NCBI GenBank assembly: GCA_937885165.1
Contig: CAKZZJ010000140.1
Coordinates: 1 to 52,383, forward strand
DNA: 52,383 nt
Direction: 5' to 3'
From: an uncultured Caryophanales bacterium
GTDB taxonomy: Bacteria; Bacillota_I; Bacilli_A; Acholeplasmatales; Anaeroplasmataceae
The position numbers and the translations under genes are program-made. Below the pieces are notes generated by a model. That model was not told the DNA's origin. It ran no database searches and saw only the letters and a list, made by a program, of their open reading frames with translations. The stretch's first letter is position 1. Each line of letters opens with the position of its first letter. Shown here piece after piece: positions 35,954-43,633 of this stretch.

Positions 35954-36613
35954 ATGGATTTATTAATTGATAATTTATTTGACATAAATCATAGCCTTGC
36001 TAAAGATTATTTAAACAAATTTAAATATCCATGGGAAGCATTAAAAGGTTTAAAAGATGAAATTATAAAAATAGGTAATAGTCTAGATAAAAATGAATAT
36101 GAAGAAATAAAAAAAGAAGTATGGGTGCATAAAACTGCGACTATATTTCAATCAGCTTATATTTCATCTCCAGCTATAATTGGCGAAAATACAGAAATAA
36201 GGCAGGCTGCCTTTATAAGAGGTAGTGTAATAGTTGGTAACAATTGTGTTATAGGTAATTCATGCGAATTAAAAAATGCGATTGTAATGGATAATGCCCA
36301 AATTCCTCACTTTAATTATGTTGGTGATTCAATTATCGGCTACAAAGCTCATATGGGGGCTGGAAGTATCACATCAAATGTTAAATCAGATAAAACTAAT
36401 GTAGTAATACATAATGAAGGTATAGATATAGAAACTAATTTAAAGAAGGTTGGTGCCTTCTTGGCCGATTATGTAGAAGTTGGCTGCAATAGCGTACTTA
36501 ACCCTGGTACAGTAATAGGTAGAAATTCAAATGTTTATCCACTTTCAAGTGTTCGTGGAGTTATAGATAAAGATTCTATTTATAAACAGAATAAGGTCGT
36601 CAAAAAGAGGTAA
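35954..36613 (+). CDS. Left-handed beta-helix (GlmU C-terminal-like) acyltransferase
   Basis: 219 residues. An N-terminal helical part of about 65 residues (including KFKYPWEALKGL) is followed by hexapeptide repeats: AYISSPAIIGENTEIRQAAF, IRGSVIVGNNCVIGN, FNYVGDSIIG, MGAGSITSNV and VEVGCNSVLNPGTVIG. The PHFNYVGDS and GAGSITSNV motifs match the acetyltransferase half of GlmU, but the N-terminal uridylyltransferase half is absent. It lies 5 bases before glmM, pointing to glucosamine-1-phosphate acetylation or a related UDP-GlcNAc step. Whether it is an active acetyltransferase is unproven. Confidence 0.82.
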   Translation: MDLLIDNLFDINHSLAKDYLNKFKYPWEALKGLKDEIIKIGNSLDKNEYEEIKKEVWVHKTATIFQSAYISSPAIIGENTEIRQAAFIRGSVIVGNNCVIGNSCELKNAIVMDNAQIPHFNYVGDSIIGYKAHMGAGSITSNVKSDKTNVVIHNEGIDIETNLKKVGAFLADYVEVGCNSVLNPGTVIGRNSNVYPLSSVRGVIDKDSIYKQNKVVKKR

Positions 36614-36618
36614 TTGGT

Positions 36619-37911
36619 ATGGGCAAATATTTTGGTACTGATGGGATAAGAGGAGTACCTAATGAAAAATTAACTGTTGATCTAGTCGCAAAATTAGGTA
36701 TGGCTTTAGAAGCACTTGATAATAGCGATGTTGTTATCGCAACCGATACAAGAATATCAAAAGATATGCTTGCTAATGCGATATCTGCAGGTATATTATC
36801 AAGGGGTATGAATGTTCATTTTTTAGGGATAATGCCTACTCCTGCATTGATATATTATTCATTCATCAAGAAGATGACCGGTGTAATGATTACCGCAAGT
36901 CATAACCCTTATACAGATAACGGTATTAAAGTGATGAATAAAGGATTAAAATTAAGAGAGGATGAAGAAAAAAATATTGAAAATCTGATAGATAATCCTA
37001 AAGAAGATGTTAAAGAAGTAGGAATGTTTATAAACGAAAAAGATGGTATTAATATCTATCTTGATTTCATAAATAAACATATTGTTAAATCAAACCTAAA
37101 AATATTACTTGATACTGCGAATGGTGCGACTTATAAAACAGCAGAATTAATATTTAAAAATATAACTCCAAATTTAAATATCATTTCTAATAATCCTGAT
37201 GGAAAAAATATCAATAATGGATGTGGTTCAACACATTTGGAATTATTAAAAAATGAAGTAGTAAAAGGTGGTTATGATTTAGGTTTCGCATTTGATGGTG
37301 ATGGTGACAGAGTGCTTGCTGTAGATAATAGTGGTAATACGATTGATGGAGATATGATTATCTATATCATCGCTAGATATTTAAAAGAGAAGAATCTCCT
37401 TAATGATAATAAGGTTGTATTATCAATGATGAGTAATCTTGGTATAGTTAAATCATTAAATGATTATAATATTGATGTAATAGAAACAAATGTTGGTGAT
37501 AAATATATTATCAAAGCCTTATTTGAAAATAATTTATCAATAGGTGGAGAAAATTCAGGACATATAATAATGCCAAATATTTTACATACTGGTGATGGGG
37601 TTTTAATCGCATCACAGTTAGTGAAAATAATTGAAGAAACAAAAAGAAGTGTAAATGATTTTATCAAAGATATAAATATGTATGCTGATAAAATGGTTAA
37701 TATTAAGGTCAAAGATAAAAATAAAGTATTAAATAATAAATATTTGTTTGAGAGAGTAGAAAAAATAAAAAAAGAATTAAATAATGATGCTAAAATAATT
37801 ATCAGGGCTTCAGGTACTGAAGATTTAATAAGAGTTTCAGTTATGGCTAAGGATAATAAAATTGTTGAAAAATATAGTGATGAATTAGTTGATTTAGTAA
37901 AAAACATCTAA
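36619..37911 (+). CDS. glmM: Phosphoglucosamine mutase
   Basis: 430 residues; converts glucosamine-6-phosphate to glucosamine-1-phosphate for UDP-GlcNAc and cell-wall synthesis. GKYFGTDGIRGVPN at the N-terminus, phospho-Ser94 in ITASHNPYTDNGIKV, metal loop AFDGDGDRVLAVD, sugar-binding GGENSGHI, and phosphate loop RASGTEDLIRV. All catalytic elements are present; at 430 residues it is slightly shorter than the usual ~445. Second gene after the GlmU-like protein, with glnA 22 bases downstream. Confidence 0.95.
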   Translation: MGKYFGTDGIRGVPNEKLTVDLVAKLGMALEALDNSDVVIATDTRISKDMLANAISAGILSRGMNVHFLGIMPTPALIYYSFIKKMTGVMITASHNPYTDNGIKVMNKGLKLREDEEKNIENLIDNPKEDVKEVGMFINEKDGINIYLDFINKHIVKSNLKILLDTANGATYKTAELIFKNITPNLNIISNNPDGKNINNGCGSTHLELLKNEVVKGGYDLGFAFDGDGDRVLAVDNSGNTIDGDMIIYIIARYLKEKNLLNDNKVVLSMMSNLGIVKSLNDYNIDVIETNVGDKYIIKALFENNLSIGGENSGHIIMPNILHTGDGVLIASQLVKIIEETKRSVNDFIKDINMYADKMVNIKVKDKNKVLNNKYLFERVEKIKKELNNDAKIIIRASGTEDLIRVSVMAKDNKIVEKYSDELVDLVKNI

Positions 37912-37933
37912 TATAGGAGTGTAGGAGAATAAT

Positions 37934-39280
37934 ATGAAATATACAAAAGAAGACATCAAAAGAATATGTAAGGAAGAAAATATCAAATATATTAGACTTC
38001 AGTTTACTGACATGCTTGGGACACTAAAAAATGTTGAAATTCCAATTACTGGTTTAAATGAAGCATTAGAAAATGAAGTAATGTTTGATGGTTCATCAGT
38101 TGAAGGCTTTGTAAGAACTATGGAAGCTGATATGTTCTTAGCACCAGATCTTGATACATTTTTAATATCAAGTTGGGAAGATACAACATATGGTAAGGTA
38201 GCTCAGTTCATCTGTGATGTATTAAAACCAGATGAAAATGGCAACAAAGTTCCGTTTGAAGGTGATCCAAGAGGTATATTAAAGAGAAATCTGGAAGAAA
38301 TGAAGAAGATGGGCTATAAAAACTTTAATTTAGGTGTTGAACCAGAATTCTTCTTATTCAAGATGAAGGATAATGTACCATCACTTGAATATAATGATAA
38401 TGGCGGTTATTTCGATGTAGCACCGATAGATGCAGCAGAGGACTGTAGACGCGATATCGTTTTGGAGCTTCAGAAAATAGGTTTTGTTGTTGAGGCAGCA
38501 CATCATGAGGTATCACCTGGTCAGCACGAAATTGATTTTAAATTTGATAACGCTCTTGAAGCGTGTGATAATGTCCAAACATTTAAGCTTATCGTTAAAA
38601 ATATTGCTCGCCGCCATGGTCTTCATGCGACATTTATGCCTAAGCCAGTTAAGGGGATAAACGGATCAGGAATGCACTGCAATTGTTCTTTAACAGATAA
38701 CAATGGGAATAATATATTTTATGATTCAAAATCTAATAATGGCTTAAGTGAAACATGCCTTAAATGGATATATGGAATACTTGCTCATGCAAGGGGTTTT
38801 TGTTTAATCACTAATCCGATAATCAATTCATATAAAAGAATAGTACCAGGCTATGAAGCACCATGTTATATTTCATGGAGTGCCTCAAACCGTTCAACCA
38901 TGATACGTATTCCTGCATCACGTGGTATGGCAACACGTACTGAAGTAAGAAGTGTCGACCCAGCATGTAATCCATATCTTGCCGCATCCGTTTTACTTGC
39001 CGCAGGATTAGATGGGATTAAAGGCAATTGTAAGGTAGTACCTGAAATGCATATTAATTTATTTGCAATGAACAACAATGAAAGAAAATTAAAAGGTATC
39101 ACAGCACTACCTGAGAATTTAAAGGAAGCGATAGATGAATTTGAAGCAGATAAATTAATGAAAGCTGCAGTAGGAGAACACATCACAGATAAGCTTGTTC
39201 AGGCAAAGAGACTTGAGTGGGATGAATTTAGAACTACAGTTACTAAATGGGAAATAGATAAATATTTAACAAGATATTAA
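37934..39280 (+). CDS. glnA: Glutamine synthetase, type I
   Basis: 448 residues; makes glutamine from glutamate, ammonia and ATP as a dodecamer. Motifs are FDGSSVEGF, GVEPEFFLF, HHEVSPGQHEIDFKF, GINGSGMHCNCSL and NRSTMIRIPA. The length fits the Bacillus-type enzyme (about 444) rather than the longer adenylylated type. AGGAG precedes the ATG. No GlnR box is visible in the short gap after glmM. Glutamine is the amino donor for glucosamine-6-phosphate, so grouping with glmM is biologically sensible. Confidence 0.97.
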   Translation: MKYTKEDIKRICKEENIKYIRLQFTDMLGTLKNVEIPITGLNEALENEVMFDGSSVEGFVRTMEADMFLAPDLDTFLISSWEDTTYGKVAQFICDVLKPDENGNKVPFEGDPRGILKRNLEEMKKMGYKNFNLGVEPEFFLFKMKDNVPSLEYNDNGGYFDVAPIDAAEDCRRDIVLELQKIGFVVEAAHHEVSPGQHEIDFKFDNALEACDNVQTFKLIVKNIARRHGLHATFMPKPVKGINGSGMHCNCSLTDNNGNNIFYDSKSNNGLSETCLKWIYGILAHARGFCLITNPIINSYKRIVPGYEAPCYISWSASNRSTMIRIPASRGMATRTEVRSVDPACNPYLAASVLLAAGLDGIKGNCKVVPEMHINLFAMNNNERKLKGITALPENLKEAIDEFEADKLMKAAVGEHITDKLVQAKRLEWDEFRTTVTKWEIDKYLTRY

Positions 39281-39292
39281 AAAAATTCAAAT

Positions 39293-39330
39293 AATAAAAA
39301 CGAGGACTTGTAAAAGTCCTCGTTTTTATT
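39293..39330. terminator. Perfect 17-bp stem bidirectional terminator
   Basis: AATAAAAACGAGGACTT / AAGTCCTCGTTTTTATT with loop GTAA. It ends both glnA (+) and the methyltransferase operon (-) and includes the latter's stop codon. Confidence 0.95.
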
Positions 39331-39898
39331 CCTTTTCTAAGATAATTTTATATGATTCATCATCTTCATATGCTTCTATTATCTTAAATTGTGGCAAATA
39401 ATATGATGCTTCAAGATTAACTTCATTTAAAGTCCTTGAAATATTTGTTATCTGAGAATGGTGCATATCAAGCCTCTTTCTTGATAAATTGTGCAATATT
39501 GCTAATTTTCCTTTATCATTTAATAAATCATATATTTTATTTTTAAATTTTTCTTTATCTATAAAATGGGGGTACGCATTAAAACAAATTATATAATCAA
39601 ATTTATCATTAAGATCATATAAATCAATATTTTTAAATGTTATATTCTTATTCTTATTTTTTTCATTTGCGATAGAAATCATCTCATCAGATAAATCTAT
39701 TGAAAGCATTGGAACATTTATTATATCTTCAATATATTCAGACACTATACCTGTTCCACATGCTAAATCAAGTACTTTCATTTTTTCTTTTAAACCAATA
39801 TCATTTATTAGATTTTTGGCTCTTAATCTATCATCTGGTGTTATATTATTATCCCACTTTCTAGCAAGATTATTAAAAAATTCTTTAATCTCATTCAT
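39326..39898 (-). CDS. Class I SAM-dependent methyltransferase
   Basis: 190 residues, methyltransferase type 11/25 fold. Motif I is VLDLACGTGIVSEYIE, with acidic ribose-binding SIDLSDEM, then FDYIICFNAYPHF and GKLAILHNLSR. The substrate is unknown. The start overlaps the binding-protein stop by one base (TAATG), so it is the fourth gene of the FecBCD-type operon. Small methyltransferases beside metal-chelate importers may act on the imported ligand; that is inference. Confidence 0.88.
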   Translation of the reverse strand: MNEIKEFFNNLARKWDNNITPDDRLRAKNLINDIGLKEKMKVLDLACGTGIVSEYIEDIINVPMLSIDLSDEMISIANEKNKNKNITFKNIDLYDLNDKFDYIICFNAYPHFIDKEKFKNKIYDLLNDKGKLAILHNLSRKRLDMHHSQITNISRTLNEVNLEASYYLPQFKIIEAYEDDESYKIILEKE

Positions 39899-41058
39899 TA
39901 TCCTAAAAATTCCTCTAAATTATCTATTTTCTGATAACCGCCATAAGATTCTTTCATATCCTTGACAAGTGAATATGAAGCATTTTTGCCTAAAAATTTT
40001 TGTAATATTTCTGTTGATTTATCTTCAATACTAAAATTATTATACATATCACTATATGCAATGCTTGAAATATAATATGCATCCATAAGTGCTACCTCAA
40101 CGTTAGTGTAATAAGCATTAAAAGGCATTTGTAAATATACTTTGCCATTTCTTATTGCATCAAGATTTAATATTGCTTCTTTATGAGTCTCATATTTTTG
40201 ATTTTTGAATATGCTGATCCCTAGAGAATCAAGTATGATATTATCAGGATTAACTGATATTAACTTTTCTATATCGATAATTCCGTTTGATATATCTAAA
40301 GAAGATATCGCGTTTTTAATATTAGATACATTAAATAGTGAAAAATTAGCACTTGTTGATAAGATATCTTGAGTACCCCAGTTTCCTAAACAACCTATAT
40401 AAAATGATTCTTTTTGATTTGTTGATTTTTGTGATATATTTTTTAATTCAGCCTCAGAATCTTTAAGATAATTAATTAATTCTAATGCTCTATCTTCTTT
40501 TTTTAATACCTTACCAAGTAAAGTGAATGTATTATATAATCTTTCATCAAATATATTATGGTTATTACCATATCTTATTGTTATAACAGGAGTTTCTGTA
40601 TCATTTTGAAGTTTATTCATTTTTTCTTCATCTTCATATTCAGATATGATTAAATCGGGATTGGCAAGAATAATTTTTTCTGTTTCTGGATTCTGATTTC
40701 TTGGTCCTCCTAAACCAACTGATAAAGTATTTTTTAATAAATCCTTATTAATATCATAATATGGCCTTGATACATCTTTAAATCCGCCAGCTCCAAATAA
40801 TGAATAATCTGTATCATCTTGATTTCTATCGATATCTTCAGCACCGACAATTAAATTCATATCTCCTATATATGAATACAGCCTTAATGCCCCAGCACCA
40901 ATACATACGATTCTTTCTATCTTATCAATATTTAAGCTGACATCTCTTCCAATCATATCAGTAACTGTTATTTCTTCATCATTATTAGAATTATTTTTGC
41001 ACCCTATTATAGGTATTAAAATGATGAATAGAAAAAATAATTTTTTAAATGTTTTCAT
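39898..41058 (-). CDS. Metal-chelate ABC transporter substrate-binding lipoprotein
   Basis: About 386 residues. Lipoprotein signal MKTFKKLFFLFIILIPIIGC with the lipobox Cys at 20, then a FecB/BtuF-type domain: VTDMIGRDVSLN, IERIVCIGAGALRLYSYIG, ANPDLIISEYED and VNPDNIILDS. An in-frame ATG at 41085 adds nine residues, but the later start gives an ideal lipoprotein signal; the AAAGGA site is 17 bases from it, so the start stays uncertain. It overlaps the ATPase gene by 14 bases. The ligand is iron chelate, heme, cobamide or similar; the sequence does not decide. Confidence 0.88.
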   Translation of the reverse strand: MKTFKKLFFLFIILIPIIGCKNNSNNDEEITVTDMIGRDVSLNIDKIERIVCIGAGALRLYSYIGDMNLIVGAEDIDRNQDDTDYSLFGAGGFKDVSRPYYDINKDLLKNTLSVGLGGPRNQNPETEKIILANPDLIISEYEDEEKMNKLQNDTETPVITIRYGNNHNIFDERLYNTFTLLGKVLKKEDRALELINYLKDSEAELKNISQKSTNQKESFYIGCLGNWGTQDILSTSANFSLFNVSNIKNAISSLDISNGIIDIEKLISVNPDNIILDSLGISIFKNQKYETHKEAILNLDAIRNGKVYLQMPFNAYYTNVEVALMDAYYISSIAYSDMYNNFSIEDKSTEILQKFLGKNASYSLVKDMKESYGGYQKIDNLEEFLG

Positions 41059-41806
41059 ACACAATATATTTTTTATTCCTTTCATTTTTTATTTTTACAT
41101 CTATATTAAATACATCTTTAATAATTTTTTCATTTATAATTTTAGTAGATCCCATTTGTATTATTTTTGTATCTTTTAACAACATAAAATTGTCACCTAA
41201 ATTAAGTGCTAAATTTATATCGTGCATAGATATTAATACAATTAAGTTTTTTTCTTTTGTTAATTCTTTTAGAATTTTTGAGACATTAATAGATTTTGAA
41301 ATATCTAAGTTTGATGTAGGCTCATCTAGCATAATTATTTTTGGTTCTTGAGCGAGGGCTCTTGCAATCATTACAAGCTGTTTTTCTCCACCTGATAAAG
41401 TATTATAATCCCTATTCCTAAATTCATTTAAATGCATTTCATCAATTATATCATTTACAATTTTAATATCATTTTTAGATTCTTTAAATCTTATATAAGG
41501 TGTTCTTCCTAACATTATAACTTCATAAACAGTTAAATAAGGAATGTCATTTTCCTGTGCTACATAAGATATCAGTTTAGCTTTTTCATTTGTTTTTAAT
41601 TTTTCTAAATCTATATCATTATAAGAAATATCACCACTTGTTTTCTTTAAGATACCATTTATAAGTTTGATAATTGTTGTTTTACCTTCACCATTTGGTG
41701 AGAGAATAATAGATATTTCACTTTCATTTAAAGTAAATGATATATCATCTAAAATAAGAGGAGATGATTTGTTATATCTAAAACTAAGATTTTTAATTTC
41801 AAGCAT
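41045..41806 (-). CDS. FecE-type ABC transporter ATP-binding protein
   Basis: 253 residues. Walker A reads SPNGEGKTT (usual GPNGxGKST), signature LSGGEKQLVMIAR, Walker B IIMLDEPTSNLD, and switch His in ISMHDINLAL. It energises the importer formed with the upstream permease, which it overlaps by 8 bases. One gene product probably serves as a homodimer, as in BtuCD. Confidence 0.93.
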   Translation of the reverse strand: MLEIKNLSFRYNKSSPLILDDISFTLNESEISIILSPNGEGKTTIIKLINGILKKTSGDISYNDIDLEKLKTNEKAKLISYVAQENDIPYLTVYEVIMLGRTPYIRFKESKNDIKIVNDIIDEMHLNEFRNRDYNTLSGGEKQLVMIARALAQEPKIIMLDEPTSNLDISKSINVSKILKELTKEKNLIVLISMHDINLALNLGDNFMLLKDTKIIQMGSTKIINEKIIKDVFNIDVKIKNERNKKYIVYENI

Positions 41807-42860
41807 TTATATTACCCCTCGATTTAGTAAATACAATATATAAGAAGAATGGGGCGCCAATTATTGCAGTTATAGCACCAACTGGTAATGAAAAGCCATT
41901 CATCAGTACTTTACTTAAAATATCTGATATAAGTAAAATAATTGAACCCATAATACCAGATGCTGTAATTACAAAGCGGTGATTATTACCTATTAGTCTC
42001 TTTACTATGTGTGGTGCTATTATGCCTATAAAACCGATAATTCCGAAATTAGCAACTGATATGGCTGTAATAAGGGAAGCAAGTAAAAGAGATACGAATC
42101 TTGTAAAATTAGTGTTTACTCCAAGAGTTTTAGCCACTTCATCACCACTTGATATTGCATTATAATTTTTAGATAGCAACATAAAAATTATAAAAGAGAC
42201 TAATGTTAGACCAATTATTATATAATTTATCCTCATATTACCTCTTTCTAAGTCACCAAATGACCAAAATACAGCACTTGTTAAGCGGGTATCAACTGCG
42301 AAATATTGTATTAAAGTTGTGATAGCCTCATAAATGCTACCTAAAGCTATACCGATAAGTATTATTGTTGAAGGTGAAAATTTCTTTATCTTTGCTAATA
42401 TTAAAATTAAAATTATTGAACCTAAAGAAAACAAGAAAGCAATGAAGGATACAAAATAAGGATTATCAGATGAAAAATTCGTACCATTTGCAGTATTTAC
42501 TACTCCGCCAGATAAAATAATTATAGCGATATTAGCACCTAAGACTGCCGCACCTGATACGCCTAAGGTTGCAGGAGATGCCATATCATTATTAAGATTT
42601 GTTTGCATCATCAATCCAGAAATACCCATTCCAAATCCTAAAACCAGCGCCGCTATAGCTCTTGGTAGCCTTACATTATGCATAATTAGAATATTTGCTT
42701 TTTCACCTTTGCCAAATAAAGCATTAAATGCATCAGCAAAAGAAATATTTGATGAACCTACAAAAAGGCTTACAAAAAATAAAATTATTGAAATTATTCC
42801 AATAATTATAATGAACAATATTCTTTTTCTATTATCTTTAATATAACTTTGTCTTATCAT
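41799..42860 (-). CDS. FecCD-type ABC transporter permease
   Basis: 353 residues with 9-10 membrane spans. Family motifs are RLPRAIAALVLGFGMGISG, DMASPATLGVSGAAVLGAN, GFIGIIAPHIVKRLIGNNHR and LPVGAITAIIGAPFFLYI. An ATG at 42872 is in frame; the ATG at 42860 directly follows GTGTATAAAA, the same context found before the divergent TetR gene, and is preferred. Neither start has a strong Shine-Dalgarno. First gene of the four-gene uptake operon. Confidence 0.92.
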   Translation of the reverse strand: MIRQSYIKDNRKRILFIIIIGIISIILFFVSLFVGSSNISFADAFNALFGKGEKANILIMHNVRLPRAIAALVLGFGMGISGLMMQTNLNNDMASPATLGVSGAAVLGANIAIIILSGGVVNTANGTNFSSDNPYFVSFIAFLFSLGSIILILILAKIKKFSPSTIILIGIALGSIYEAITTLIQYFAVDTRLTSAVFWSFGDLERGNMRINYIIIGLTLVSFIIFMLLSKNYNAISSGDEVAKTLGVNTNFTRFVSLLLASLITAISVANFGIIGFIGIIAPHIVKRLIGNNHRFVITASGIMGSIILLISDILSKVLMNGFSLPVGAITAIIGAPFFLYIVFTKSRGNINA

Positions 42861-42893
42861 TTTTATACACATCTAGCACTTTTGTCTAAAAAA

Positions 42894-42921
42894 ATTATAA
42901 CACAATAAGAATTTATTACAA
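42894..42921 (-). promoter_or_regulatory. Promoter of the FecBCD-type operon
   Basis: Minus strand TTGTAA (42916-42921), a 16-base spacer and TATAAT (42894-42899). Its -35 is 7 bases from the -35 of the divergent TetR promoter. Confidence 0.65.
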
Positions 42922-42928
42922 GAAATAA

Positions 42929-42957
42929 TTGTATATTTAGAGAAAATAAAATATAAT
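42929..42957 (+). promoter_or_regulatory. Promoter of the TetR gene
   Basis: TTGTAT (42929-42934), a 17-base spacer and TATAAT (42952-42957). The two divergent -35 boxes form an inverted repeat TACAA (42917-42921) / TTGTA (42929-42933), a natural place for a dimeric repressor. Confidence 0.65.
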
Positions 42958-43007
42958 AATAAACAAAAGTTTAATAAATTTTTGTGATAGTGGACTGGTG
43001 TATAAAA

Positions 43008-43562
43008 ATGGATAAAAGAAAAGAAAAAACAATTAGATTAGTTGAAGATTCGCTGATAGATTTGGTAAAGGTTAAAGACTATAATGATATCACAACCAAT
43101 GATATCATTGAAAAAGCAAGTATTTGTAGGGCAACATTCTATAATAATTTCAATAATAAAGATGATGTATTACATATGATATCAAATGACATATTTTTGC
43201 ATGTTTCTTCAGTTCATTTAGAAAAAGAAACTCATCATGATTTCTCACGTCAAAATGATGTAAAACATAGAATAAATCATATGTTATGTCATTTTTATGA
43301 AGATAAGGATATGCTTAATGCATTTTTATCTTCATCAGCAAAAGATATATTGATATCTGATTTGAAAAAGCATATCAATAATCTAGTCATATCTTATTTA
43401 TATATAAAAGAAGATAACATTATTCCAAAAGATCTTTTAATAAACCATCTTACTGTAACGTTAGTTGAAATTACAAGGTGGTGGCTTATAGAAAATAATG
43501 CGACAATAGGAACTAATGATTTGACAAATTATTATTTTAAATTAATAGAACATTTATTATAA
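43008..43562 (+). CDS. TetR family transcription regulator
   Basis: 184 residues. N-terminal TetR helix-turn-helix (about 8-55) with DITTNDIIEKASICRATFYN and NNFNNKDDVLHMI; the rest is the helical ligand/dimer domain ending EITRWWLIENNA. An in-frame GTG at 42984 is rejected in favour of the ATG at 43008. It is divergent from the metal-chelate uptake operon with back-to-back promoters, so it probably represses that operon and itself. A ligand sensed directly is expected, but unknown. Confidence 0.9.
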   Translation: MDKRKEKTIRLVEDSLIDLVKVKDYNDITTNDIIEKASICRATFYNNFNNKDDVLHMISNDIFLHVSSVHLEKETHHDFSRQNDVKHRINHMLCHFYEDKDMLNAFLSSSAKDILISDLKKHINNLVISYLYIKEDNIIPKDLLINHLTVTLVEITRWWLIENNATIGTNDLTNYYFKLIEHLL

Positions 43563-43633
43563 ATATGTTTATTTCATTTTTCTTCATAAAGTAGTATAAT
43601 ATAAACAAAGAAAAAAGAAGGAGAATTTTTAAA

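Noticed and set aside
37464..37907. A 147-codon open frame on the minus strand
   Set aside because: It lies wholly inside glmM, has no ribosome site or family resemblance, and reflects codon bias of the real gene.
39293..39330. Long perfect inverted repeat as a mobile-element end
   Set aside because: The GTAA loop, flanking A/T tracts and position between convergent genes make it a bidirectional terminator.
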